Shown piece by piece: positions 30,813 to 38,827 of a stretch of 40,449 nt of DNA (the first letter of the stretch is position 1; each line of letters opens with the position of its first letter). The stretch spans positions 1-40,449 of the forward strand of contig JALWZH010000134.1 of NCBI GenBank assembly GCA_027002815.1, given 5' to 3'. The DNA is from Thermoproteales archaeon. GTDB lineage: Archaea; Thermoproteota; Thermoprotei; Thermoproteales; Thermoproteaceae. Below the pieces are notes generated by a model that had not been told where the DNA came from, made no database searches, and saw nothing but the letters and a program-made list of their open reading frames with translations. A program made the position numbers and the translations under genes.

Positions 30813-31651
30813 GGCTGAGGGAACTGGTCAGGGGGATCGTGCCCGAGGAGCTTATAGGTCTCGTCCCCAGCAGCTTCGACATCGTGGGCTCGCGGAGCGG
30901 CGCCGTCGCGATCATAGAGTTGCCCGAGGAGCTGGATCCGTATAAGGCCAAGATCGCTGAGGCGATAACTAGGATGAATAGGCATGTGAGGGCTGTCCTA
31001 AGACGTATGGGACCGAGGAAGGGAGAATATAGGCTGTACGAGTACGAGGTGTTGTTGGGCGGGCAGACCGAGGTACTACACAGGGAGCACGGCTACGCGG
31101 TTCTGGTCGACCCCACAAAGGCGTACTTCTCGCCGAGGGACCAGACGGATAGGGAGAGGGTGGCCTCCATGGTTAGCGAGGGGGAGGTCGTGCTGTACAT
31201 GTTCGCGGGGGTTGGCCCGTATGCCTTCGCCATAGTTAGGCGCCGGCCAGAAGTGGGCGTGGTCATTGCGGTGGAGGCGAACCCAGACGCGTGCAATTAT
31301 CTCCATAAGAATGTGCGCATAAACAGGGCGCTCGGCAAGGTCCTGCCCCTATGCGGGGACGTGCGACGCATATGTCCAAGGCTTGGCCCCATAGCCGATA
31401 GGGTCCTAATGACGCTTCCACTGGGCGCCGTGGAGTTCCTCGACATAGGCGTGTCCAATGTTAGGCGCGAGGGGGGATACCTACACTTTTACCATGTTGG
31501 CGGTGAGCCCGATCCCTTTGGCGACGCAGAGAGGAGGCTCGAGGAGTCGTGCAGGGCGCGGGGAAGGGCCTGTAGCGTCGTGGGGCGGCAGCTGGTGAGG
31601 GAGTACGCCCCTCGCACCTATAAAGTGCGTATAGACGTGAAAATTAAATAG
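30809..31651 (+). CDS. trm5: tRNA (guanine37-N1)-methyltransferase, Trm5 family
   Basis: Methylates G37 next to the anticodon, which prevents +1 frameshifting. The 280 residues begin at the Trm5 D2 region (FDIVGSRSGAVAIIELPEELDPYK). They continue with VLVDPTKAYFSPRDQTDRERVASMV and the SAM-binding GEVVLYMFAGVGPYAFAIV (about 127-145), then VEANPDACNYLHKNVRIN. The residues before LP in the catalytic loop read RVLMTLPLGA, with Thr where many relatives have Asn. There is no room for a D1 domain, as in several archaeal short forms. ATG 30809 is used. Confidence 0.88.
   Translation: MRLRELVRGIVPEELIGLVPSSFDIVGSRSGAVAIIELPEELDPYKAKIAEAITRMNRHVRAVLRRMGPRKGEYRLYEYEVLLGGQTEVLHREHGYAVLVDPTKAYFSPRDQTDRERVASMVSEGEVVLYMFAGVGPYAFAIVRRRPEVGVVIAVEANPDACNYLHKNVRINRALGKVLPLCGDVRRICPRLGPIADRVLMTLPLGAVEFLDIGVSNVRREGGYLHFYHVGGEPDPFGDAERRLEESCRARGRACSVVGRQLVREYAPRTYKVRIDVKIK
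31641..31650 (+). promoter_or_regulatory. TATA box for the gene at 31670
   Basis: AAATTAAATA centred 24-25 nt before ATG 31670. It overlaps the end of trm5. Confidence 0.6.
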
Positions 31652-31669
31652 ACTCCGTGACCCCACCCC

Positions 31670-32512
31670 ATGGACTTCGTCAGGCTTTGCACCGAGTTGT
31701 TGGGTAGACGCAATGAGAAGTGGTGCGGGATCATAGAGGAGAAGATCTCCCAGAGGGCGGAGCTGTTCGGTCCAGTGATGGAGCTAGTGTACGGCAACTC
31801 TATAGCCCTTGGAAACGTGCGCGGTGTGTTCACAGCGTACGCCGACGTCGAGGGCACCATGGTCCTCCTCCTGAACTACTCCAGGGGCGTGTCCAATGGG
31901 GAGATAGATGCAGTGTATCTCTCCCAGATGGATCCTAGGCACGTGGCGCATGTCGCCGAGGAACTCGCGGCGCGCAGGGGCAAACTGCTACTCCCAAAGG
32001 ACAGGGCAAGAGGACAGGTAACGATATGGGGGAGACAGGTACCCACCCACGGCATAGAGGGAGGGGCCGAGGTCGACTGGGAGGCTGCGTTCGGCGCCGT
32101 GAGCAACATGGTGAGGCTTGGCCCCGAAAGGGGATTCCAGAGGGCGGTGAACCTCTACATGGCTGACAGGGAGGCGTTGCTGGACCAGGGCCGCTCCTTC
32201 CTGAGCTCTGTGAGGGAGGGCGCCGAGGTGCTCTCTGAAAATCCGAAGATACTCTACCTAAACATGCAGGTCGACCAGTACGCCATACATATACTGGTGG
32301 AATACTTGAACCAGGCCGCCCCAACAATACTGGTGGTTCCCTCGGGAGCCCACTTCACGGTCTACGTCCCTAGGACACTAGGCGTCACTAAACTGGGCGT
32401 TTCCCGCGTCATGACGCTGGAGAACTTCAGGGAGAAGGACGGGGTCGTCGAGTTCAAGGTCAGGGAAAGGATAGACACTATAGTGTCCGGCCTCCGCGCA
32501 GTGCTCTCCTAG
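31670..32512 (+). CDS. Unknown cytoplasmic protein, 280 residues
   Basis: Not recognised. The first half is an alpha/beta region (ELVYGNSIALGNVRGVFTAYADVEGTMVLLLNYSRG). A helical linker follows. The last third is again alpha/beta (NPKILYLNMQVDQYAIHILVEYLNQAAPTILVVPSG). There is no signal peptide or membrane span. It starts at ATG 31670 from its own promoter, and its stop codon interlocks with that of the convergent 156-residue gene in one CTAG. Confidence 0.75.
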   Translation: MDFVRLCTELLGRRNEKWCGIIEEKISQRAELFGPVMELVYGNSIALGNVRGVFTAYADVEGTMVLLLNYSRGVSNGEIDAVYLSQMDPRHVAHVAEELAARRGKLLLPKDRARGQVTIWGRQVPTHGIEGGAEVDWEAAFGAVSNMVRLGPERGFQRAVNLYMADREALLDQGRSFLSSVREGAEVLSENPKILYLNMQVDQYAIHILVEYLNQAAPTILVVPSGAHFTVYVPRTLGVTKLGVSRVMTLENFREKDGVVEFKVRERIDTIVSGLRAVLS

Positions 32513-32979
32513 TATATCCGGGGGAGCCCCCTGTCCCTACGCTCCTCCTCCCTCTGCTGCGCCTGCTGCTGCTGTGGGACCCTCTGCTGGAAATACAGCT
32601 TCAGTATGTCCGGCACGTCTCCCTGGGCCATCCTGTTCAGGAGGTCCCTATACTCGCTCGTGTGCTCAATGTCGGTGTTTATGAACTGAACGGCGACGGA
32701 CCTCAGCATGGCCTCGAGCTTCTTGAGCATCTCCAGCGGCATGACGGCTGTTATCATCGGGTTGTTGAGCCACGACTCGAAGTCCTTGAGCGTCCTCTCT
32801 ATGTACGCCAGCATGGCCTGCGCCGAGAGCAGCAGTGTCAACCTGTCGTCTGTGCCCTCCATCTTCTTCCCAAGCGTCTCCAGCTCGGAGGCAAGGCGCC
32901 TCTGTTCTTTAACCCACTGTTCAAGTCTCTGCGTCATTGACGTTATATAGTCGTGTATCAGGTCCCTCTTAGGCTCCAT
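32509..32979 (-). CDS. Helical crenarchaeal protein, possibly DUF2153
   Basis: A 156-residue, almost wholly alpha-helical protein with a charged coiled-coil-like start (DYITSMTQRLEQWVKEQRRLASELETLGKK) and a glutamine-rich tail (QQRVPQQQQAQQREEERRDR). Length, helix pattern and taxon suggest the crenarchaeal DUF2153 family, but I cannot confirm this by search. The function is unknown. ATG 32979 follows its TATA box. Confidence 0.65.
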   Translation of the reverse strand: MEPKRDLIHDYITSMTQRLEQWVKEQRRLASELETLGKKMEGTDDRLTLLLSAQAMLAYIERTLKDFESWLNNPMITAVMPLEMLKKLEAMLRSVAVQFINTDIEHTSEYRDLLNRMAQGDVPDILKLYFQQRVPQQQQAQQREEERRDRGLPRIY

Positions 32980-32997
32980 GATTAGGCACCAGACCAG

Positions 32998-33008
32998 TAT
33001 TAATAAAG
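32998..33008 (-). promoter_or_regulatory. TATA box for the DUF2153-like gene
   Basis: CTTTATTAATA on the minus strand, 24 nt before ATG 32979. Confidence 0.65.
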
Positions 33009-33010
33009 CT

Positions 33011-34627
33011 TTAGATCATCGCCGTGATCACGGCGGCGATCACGGGCCCCGCCAAGTAGGTCAGGGCGCCGGCAACCCCAAGCTGAAGCCCCCTGGACGC
33101 CAGCCTCCTCAACACGGCGAACCCCTCCTCGCCAAGCACCCTCACGGTGGCCTTGACCGGAATGTATGCGACTTCCACGGGACGTGCGTCGAGCATCGCC
33201 TCACATGCCGCCCTCCTCACCGCCGCAGCCAGCTCCTCCGGGTCCCCCCTCTCCCCCACTATCCTATATCCCCTCCCATACGCTATGCCGGTCGCAGCAT
33301 GGTTGTCCGTGGTCACCACCTCGGCGATGTCCACGCCGAGCCCGTTCACGGTCTGGAGCAGCTTGGCGTACGTGCCCTCAGCCATGTTGTTACCGTCGAC
33401 CACAACTAGGAGGGAGGGGACCCCGCAGGACTCCACGTATATTACGTATATCCCATTGCCGAGCACTTCGCCTGAGAACGTGGTCAGTTCGGAGGGCCCC
33501 ACATGCGACACGCCCACCGACACGTCGCTGCAGGGTGCCCCGCCCATAGAGGACAGGGCCCGGATCAGGCGGTCCACCTCATCCGAAGACCACGAGCTGT
33601 CCTCCCCATACCTGTTCTGGGCGTCCACAACGACGGCCCTTCCCATGACGGCTCGCTGCACCTCGCTTGGCAGGTCATCAGACGACTTGCCCTTCCTGGA
33701 CACGGTTATTATTGGCATGGCGGGGAACCCGAAACGCACCAGGCGGAATTCCCCGTCCTCGTGGAGCGTCGGGACGGCGCCGTCGCGGCGAAACACGCCG
33801 CCGTTCATGGCGCGACGCACGGCATTTACTATGATGTCCACGTCCCCGACCCCTACAGGGTCGTTCTCGTGGCTCCCCGCGCCGTGAAGGAACACGGCCC
33901 TGCCGCCGAGGCCGTCGGAGAGCCTCTCCACGAGCAGCGCCCCTCCCACCCCTCTGAGGGGGCCCGGGTGGGCCTCCGAGACGACTATTGGGGGCAGCTC
34001 CGCGCCGTCCAACCCGCGCAGCCTAAATACGTGGATGGTCACCTCGCGCTCCACTGCGCTCCCCTCGAACAGCCTGGCGAGGGCCGACCCGTCGCCCGCC
34101 AGCACGTGCCTCATGAACGCCGAAAACGCGTAGTGGGGATTCACGGACCCCCCACGCAGCAGGAGCGCGTTGTACAGCAGTATTGGGGGGCCGACAAGCC
34201 CCAGAGGCAGCAGGACGCGCGTCGCGTCGCCCACATACGCGAGGGCTATGGGCGTTGTCACAAGGAAGGGCGCGACCGCTATGGGCTTTCCCCTGGGCCT
34301 CGTGTGTACCATGGACGCAGACGCCACGGTCGCCGCTGAGGCGTGGCCGACCAAAGGCACGTAGCTGCCCGAGACAGCCAGCGCGGCTAGGTCGGCGACG
34401 GCCGTCAGAAGCACGCCCACGGAGGAAACCGCCAGCGCCCTCGCCCAGGTCAGGACCGGGTCCCTCAGGGCCGCCAGGAACAGGAACATGGCGCCCAGCA
34501 ACGCCAGGTAGGGGGCAGGGCCAAGCGCCAGCACAATGGGCGTCAGCGCTACCGTCGATGCGAGCGCAACCCTAAGCGACGAGGTCCTAAACAGCACCCT
34601 GTTGCCCCTCTCAAGTTCGCGCGTCAC
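33011..34627 (-). CDS. DUF2070-family membrane protein
   Basis: A 538-residue archaeal protein. Residues 15-160 hold several hydrophobic spans (VALASTVALTPIVLALG, LALLGAMFLFLAALRD and others) and a last span closes the C-terminus. The central soluble domain shows SEAHPGPLRGVGGALL, FLHGAGSHENDP, VVVDAQNRYGEDSSW and VVTTDNHAATG, which are the DUF2070 hallmark motifs and look like metal- or nucleophile-bearing loops. No function is established. GTG 34627 overlaps an upstream 25-codon ORF (GTGA). No TATA box lies at the leaderless distance from GTG 34627 itself. Confidence 0.82.
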   Translation of the reverse strand: MTRELERGNRVLFRTSSLRVALASTVALTPIVLALGPAPYLALLGAMFLFLAALRDPVLTWARALAVSSVGVLLTAVADLAALAVSGSYVPLVGHASAATVASASMVHTRPRGKPIAVAPFLVTTPIALAYVGDATRVLLPLGLVGPPILLYNALLLRGGSVNPHYAFSAFMRHVLAGDGSALARLFEGSAVEREVTIHVFRLRGLDGAELPPIVVSEAHPGPLRGVGGALLVERLSDGLGGRAVFLHGAGSHENDPVGVGDVDIIVNAVRRAMNGGVFRRDGAVPTLHEDGEFRLVRFGFPAMPIITVSRKGKSSDDLPSEVQRAVMGRAVVVDAQNRYGEDSSWSSDEVDRLIRALSSMGGAPCSDVSVGVSHVGPSELTTFSGEVLGNGIYVIYVESCGVPSLLVVVDGNNMAEGTYAKLLQTVNGLGVDIAEVVTTDNHAATGIAYGRGYRIVGERGDPEELAAAVRRAACEAMLDARPVEVAYIPVKATVRVLGEEGFAVLRRLASRGLQLGVAGALTYLAGPVIAAVITAMI

Positions 34628-34701
34628 GGCGCGTCGGACGCCGCACGTACATGGACGTCCCGGCTAGGAGGCGCCGCGGGCATTAAGCGGCGAGTCGTCA
34701 C
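34624..34701 (-). CDS. Leaderless 25-codon ORF overlapping the DUF2070 gene
   Basis: GTG 34701 lies 24 nt after a strong TATA box, and its frame (MTTRRLMPAAPPSRDVHVRA...) ends in a TGA overlapping the DUF2070 GTG. The layout is the same as the small ORF before trm5. The peptide has no known relative and may act only in cis. Confidence 0.4.
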   Translation of the reverse strand: MTTRRLMPAAPPSRDVHVRAASDAP

Positions 34702-34720
34702 AGTGGGGGCAACAACAGCC

Positions 34721-34730
34721 CAATTTAAAC
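34721..34730 (-). promoter_or_regulatory. TATA box upstream of the small ORF and DUF2070 gene
   Basis: GTTTAAATTG with an upstream purine run (GTAAAAA) typical of BRE. It lies 24 nt before GTG 34701 and about 98 nt before the DUF2070 start. Confidence 0.7.
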
Positions 34731-34733
34731 TTT

Positions 34734-36197
34734 TTACGGCGCCGAGCGGCGCGGCTCCAGGGACCAGTAGTCGGCCGTGCCTCGCCAGAACTCCTCCTCC
34801 ACGTCGGGGGGCAGGTCGTAGGGCACAGGGTCCCTAACACCGTTTATCCTGAACGCGACCCTCCTCATGTAGCAGGGCCCGCACCTCCCACAGTGCGTGG
34901 GACCGTCCCTGTAACAGCTCCAAGTGTGGTGGAGGGGGGCCCCCACCTCGAGGCCCAGCCTCACTATCTCGTGCTTGACCAGCTCCCCCACGGGCATGAG
35001 GAGGCGCACCCTTCTCTGGGGGCCCGTGGCGTAGGGCAACACGCCGTTGAGCAGCCTGTAGAACTCTGGCTCGTTGTCAGGGTAGGCGCCCGCCTCCTCC
35101 AGGTTCACGCCCAGGGCCACGGCGTCGAATCCCCACGCCTCTGCCAGGGCCACTGCCAACGCCACAAAGACGAAGTTGCGGGCCGGCACCCACTCATGGG
35201 CGTACTCGGCCCCGCCCATACCGCCGTTCCTGTCCGATATTTCCCCCTCGCCCAACAGCGGCGACGAGCCCACCCTAGCGAAGAAGTCCGTGTCCACCTC
35301 TATGAGGGGGACCCCGAGCGCGTCCGCAATCCTCCTCACCGCCTCCCTTTCCCTGTCCTCCGCCACATGCCTATAGTTGAAGTGGAGGAGCGCAACCTCG
35401 TACCCGTCCCTCTTTAGCTTGGCCGCGGCTGTAGTCGAGTCGAGGCCCCCGCTCGCCACCACGAGGACCCTCCTCACCTCATCCCTCCTCCACAGGCCCA
35501 GCTCCCTCCACGTCCCGTCCACCCCAACCTCAAGGGCCGTGTAGGGCTCGAGCCTCATAGTAGGCCTCCTCCGCCATATGGGACCCCCCTCCTCAAGGAA
35601 CGTGTCGTAGCTGGCGAAGAAGAGGGCCCCCAGCTCCCCGTCCCACATGAGGTACAGCGGCTTGAAGTTCGTGGCCAGCCAAAGCCTCCCCGGCCTGCGC
35701 CTGTCCAGCACAGCGAGAGCATAGCTCCCCACCACCAGGTCCACGAGGACGTGGCGCAGCCCCTCAAGCGAGCCATCCCAAACCCTCTCAAGGAGGGGGG
35801 GCAGGACGGCGGCGTCGATCCTACTCTTACGCCTCAGGCCAAACCTCGCCTCCAACTCCCTATCGTTGGCTATGGTCCCATTGTGGGACACCGCGATGTA
35901 CTCGCCCACCATGGGCTGAACGTCGTCCTCAGTCTTGGCGGACACGTGCTCCGTCGTGGGCTCAGCCCTAAGGTTAAATATGGCGGCCCTCACACCATCC
36001 ACCGAAAACACGCACTCCCCAGCCCCGCTAGGAGGCCCAAGACCCCTACAAGAGGCAAAAGACCCGTCGTCCCTTAGGAACACTATACCCCAACTGTCAC
36101 GCCCACGAGAAACCGACCTCTCAACAATACGCAGGAAGGCCTCCCTCGCATCCTCCCAATCGTTGCCAAAGATGAGGACACCCCCAACAGAACACAT
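34734..36197 (-). CDS. gat-queC: Gat-QueC archaeosine synthase
   Basis: A two-domain protein found in Crenarchaeota that lack ArcS; it amidates preQ0 at tRNA position 15 to give archaeosine. Residues 1-235 are a class II glutaminase (Cys2 nucleophile, SHNGTIANDRE). Residues 240-470 are QueC-like: the PP-loop SGGLDSTT (249-256) and the zinc site C428, C436, C439, C442 in SCYRDGPTHCGRCGPC. Length 487. It complements tgtA at 20617, which makes the preceding step. ATG 36197 follows its own TATA box. Confidence 0.92.
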   Translation of the reverse strand: MCSVGGVLIFGNDWEDAREAFLRIVERSVSRGRDSWGIVFLRDDGSFASCRGLGPPSGAGECVFSVDGVRAAIFNLRAEPTTEHVSAKTEDDVQPMVGEYIAVSHNGTIANDRELEARFGLRRKSRIDAAVLPPLLERVWDGSLEGLRHVLVDLVVGSYALAVLDRRRPGRLWLATNFKPLYLMWDGELGALFFASYDTFLEEGGPIWRRRPTMRLEPYTALEVGVDGTWRELGLWRRDEVRRVLVVASGGLDSTTAAAKLKRDGYEVALLHFNYRHVAEDREREAVRRIADALGVPLIEVDTDFFARVGSSPLLGEGEISDRNGGMGGAEYAHEWVPARNFVFVALAVALAEAWGFDAVALGVNLEEAGAYPDNEPEFYRLLNGVLPYATGPQRRVRLLMPVGELVKHEIVRLGLEVGAPLHHTWSCYRDGPTHCGRCGPCYMRRVAFRINGVRDPVPYDLPPDVEEEFWRGTADYWSLEPRRSAP

Positions 36198-36220
36198 CGC
36201 CCCAACCCCCGAACAACCAC

Positions 36221-36230
36221 ATATAAAATT
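36221..36230 (-). promoter_or_regulatory. TATA box for gat-queC
   Basis: AATTTTATAT on the minus strand, 28-29 nt before ATG 36197, slightly longer than elsewhere. Confidence 0.55.
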
Positions 36231-36287
36231 CTCGGAATAAGAAAAAACGGGGTTTAACCAGACCGATCGACAAAAATCCTTTTAGGC

Positions 36288-36752
36288 CTACGACGCCGTG
36301 ACCGTCACAGCAAACTCAGTACCGCGTTCAGTCACAATCTTCACGACATAGTCCTGCCCCCCAGTAACAGTACATCCAGCCTCAAACTGGATGGTTACAC
36401 TTTCCAAGCTATTTGCTCCTACCTCAGCATCTCCGTCCTGAGTAGTAATGGTTTGATTTATGCAGTGGACAGAAAGCGTACCAGGAAGTAAGAGGTATCC
36501 CGTGGAAATTGTAGCATTTACACCTCCTAGATTACGCACATACAACACAGCCTGAGGGGGATTAACTGAGCTATCTAAACTAGCCGCCTCTATTTTGAGT
36601 TTTTCTGCTCCCGCGGCAAGCTGCTCGGCTTGGCTTGCCCCGCGCGTGACGAAGCCGCTGAACCATAGGTAGATCAGTATCGCCCCTATGACTGCAACTA
36701 CTATGAGGAGTATCGCGGCGACTATTGGTTCGAGGCCCTTCATCTTGCGCAT
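36288..36752 (-). CDS. Archaeal type IV pilin-like protein
   Basis: A 154-residue secreted protein with a class III signal peptide: MRKMKG, then LEPIVAAILLIVVAVIGAILIYLWF. Prepilin peptidase would cut after the Gly, leaving the hydrophobic helix that packs in the filament. The head is beta-rich, with one Cys pair and a threonine-rich tail. No pilus ATPase or PilC-like gene is in the window. ATG 36752 is set by the promoter; the frame could extend to 36785. It may decorate the same surface as the two large proteins upstream on this strand. Confidence 0.85.
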   Translation of the reverse strand: MRKMKGLEPIVAAILLIVVAVIGAILIYLWFSGFVTRGASQAEQLAAGAEKLKIEAASLDSSVNPPQAVLYVRNLGGVNATISTGYLLLPGTLSVHCINQTITTQDGDAEVGANSLESVTIQFEAGCTVTGGQDYVVKIVTERGTEFAVTVTAS

Positions 36753-36770
36753 GTGTCTGTTTGGGTGTAT

Positions 36771-36780
36771 GCAATATAAC
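36771..36780 (-). promoter_or_regulatory. TATA box for the pilin gene
   Basis: GTTATATTGC on the minus strand, 23-24 nt before ATG 36752. Confidence 0.6.
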
Positions 36781-36820
36781 CCCATCGGTTATTTGTTGGC
36801 CTATAAACCCGAAAGGTTTA

Positions 36821-38827
36821 TCAGACCAGCTCCTCAGCGGCCCGCCTCCTCAGGCGCATCCGGTGCCTGTACTTGTATATGGCCACCACAAGTATTGCCG
36901 ATGCCAGCACGGCCGCGATGGGTATGGGGTCGAGCGTCCACACGGCTCTAAGGGTAAGGGGTCCGCCCACTGCTATGTCCCGGACCACTAGGCCGTCCTG
37001 TGTTCTCCAGCCAGCGAAGACGAGCCTTATTGGGGGTATGGGGCTCCATACGGCCGTTGGTTCGGGGGCCGGAGATATGACCGTGCCCTCGTTGACCCAT
37101 AATGCGGGTTCTTCGACTGTGCCGTAGGGGGTGATTAGGACCACCCTGTACTGTCTTACCAGGGTCGGACGTACGACTGTGGGCCCCGTTACGGTTATAT
37201 CGGCCGTGGGTTCTTTCTGTCCAGTGGACCAACCGGCAAACACCACGCGCCTCTGATCCGTGGCGGAAATCGCGTATGTCCCGTCCACGAGCGCCGCGTC
37301 TATCGATATCCTTATGCGGGCCCCCTCAGGGAACCACCCCTCCCTACCGACCCCAACTATGTACCCTGGCTCTGAGACCCTGACAAGGTAGTAGCGCATG
37401 TACCGGGGCTCCAGGGGCGGTGGAAAGACGCGTGTGAGTGTCCATCCGCTTGTCGGGACTAGCATTGTGCCGTTGCCGAACGTTATTGGGAGCGCGGACA
37501 CGTTGTACACTGCGGCCACTGTTATGGGCGCCTCCACGCTCAGCTCAAGGGGGTTCTCCCTGACAGTTACGCCGCCGATCTCCCAGGCGTAGAACGTGCC
37601 CGTGACGTTGCCGAACGTGTACCGGGGGGGCGCGTACAGCCTCACCCTTGCGCCCTCGGGCACCCACCTGTCGCCTCCCACCAATTCCCTCGGCCCAACA
37701 GTGACGAGGTACTCACGCCTATAGGTCACACTCACCTCCGTGTCCACGTCGCCGAGCACCCTGACGCTGGTCGGCGGTGCGACAAGTACGCAGCGCGTGC
37801 CGTTGCCCACGTCCACTATGGGCGGGGCCTCAACGTCGTGCGTCCCCCACTCCAGATAGGCGTTTCCCTCGCCGCGAGGCAACTGGACGCCGCCTATCCT
37901 CACCTCGACTGGGCACGGCGAAGACACGGACACCTTGACCCGGCCGAGGCGGAGTAGCCTCACGCCTTCCGTGGTCTCCACAGCCACTATCCTCCCGTCC
38001 AGCGACGTGTGGACCGAGGTTATTGGTGCGCCTATGTACATGCGGCCCACGGCCCTTTCACCTTCCAGTATGTAGAGCTCCCCGTTGACTAGCCCCACGA
38101 ACGTCAGGCCGCCGGACGTGTACAGGGCCGTTATCGAGGCGGGGAAGGCCACGCCTTTGAGGACCCTTCCAGTGGGGTAAATGGGCCTACAATCCTCGTC
38201 CAGGGCCAGGGGGATCGATGCCAGGCCGTGGGGAGCCCTCACAGTGACACCCCCATAGCTGCCATACACGGCCAGCAGGGGGCCTGTGGACCTCACCACG
38301 TGTACTGGGACCACACAGGGGCCCCTCACAAGGAATGTCGCCACCGATCCCTCGCCCCTGTACAGTAGGCCGCCGTCCACGTAAACCGAGCCGTCCGCGG
38401 TGCCCACATACACACGGCCCTCAACTACCCCAACAGCCGTTATGGTACTGTTGAAAACGTACGTGTCCTTGACGAGCCCGGCCACGAAAACCCTCACGAG
38501 TCTGGAGTTTGACACAGCGGCCACATTGCAGTCCGAGGCCACTAGGTAGGCCTGCTCGACGTCGTGAGGCACCGACCACAGCGTCCTGCCCCAAGCATCG
38601 AACACGGAGAGCTCCTCGTCGTCAATGACCGCGACACACCTCCCATACACGTCGACGGACGCGGCCACGGCGGCCGCGGACCACATGGCGTCCCCGCCGT
38701 CCGAGTACACAGTGACGCTGTCCGGCCCCACGCGAACCGCCACGTCGCCGCTCTCGGAAACCACGACGTATCCCTGGGCCAGGAACGCCAGTACGGCCAA
38801 CGCCAGGAACGCCGCGGGAAGCCTCAT
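36821..38827 (-). CDS. Secreted, membrane-anchored propeller-like protein with three InlB-like repeats
   Basis: A 668-residue surface protein. A signal peptide (MRLPAAFLALAVLAFLAQG) leads into about 300 residues of short repeated strands resembling a beta-propeller (VDVYGRCVAVIDDEELSVFD, AVGVVEGRVYVGTADGSVY). Three repeats follow at about 370-441, 477-557 and 558-631, each with a PEGARV/VNEGT turn and a FAGW or YAW motif, as in InlB/Listeria-Bacteroides-type repeats. One transmembrane helix (about 632-650) and a basic tail end it. The start overlaps the stop of the upstream gene by 1 nt. Function is unknown; adhesion or S-layer association is inference. Confidence 0.75.
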   Translation of the reverse strand: MRLPAAFLALAVLAFLAQGYVVVSESGDVAVRVGPDSVTVYSDGGDAMWSAAAVAASVDVYGRCVAVIDDEELSVFDAWGRTLWSVPHDVEQAYLVASDCNVAAVSNSRLVRVFVAGLVKDTYVFNSTITAVGVVEGRVYVGTADGSVYVDGGLLYRGEGSVATFLVRGPCVVPVHVVRSTGPLLAVYGSYGGVTVRAPHGLASIPLALDEDCRPIYPTGRVLKGVAFPASITALYTSGGLTFVGLVNGELYILEGERAVGRMYIGAPITSVHTSLDGRIVAVETTEGVRLLRLGRVKVSVSSPCPVEVRIGGVQLPRGEGNAYLEWGTHDVEAPPIVDVGNGTRCVLVAPPTSVRVLGDVDTEVSVTYRREYLVTVGPRELVGGDRWVPEGARVRLYAPPRYTFGNVTGTFYAWEIGGVTVRENPLELSVEAPITVAAVYNVSALPITFGNGTMLVPTSGWTLTRVFPPPLEPRYMRYYLVRVSEPGYIVGVGREGWFPEGARIRISIDAALVDGTYAISATDQRRVVFAGWSTGQKEPTADITVTGPTVVRPTLVRQYRVVLITPYGTVEEPALWVNEGTVISPAPEPTAVWSPIPPIRLVFAGWRTQDGLVVRDIAVGGPLTLRAVWTLDPIPIAAVLASAILVVAIYKYRHRMRLRRRAAEELV

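Noticed and set aside
33503-34339. 278-codon frame opposite the DUF2070 gene
   Set aside because: Antisense shadow; no promoter, and the minus strand codes for a recognisable family.
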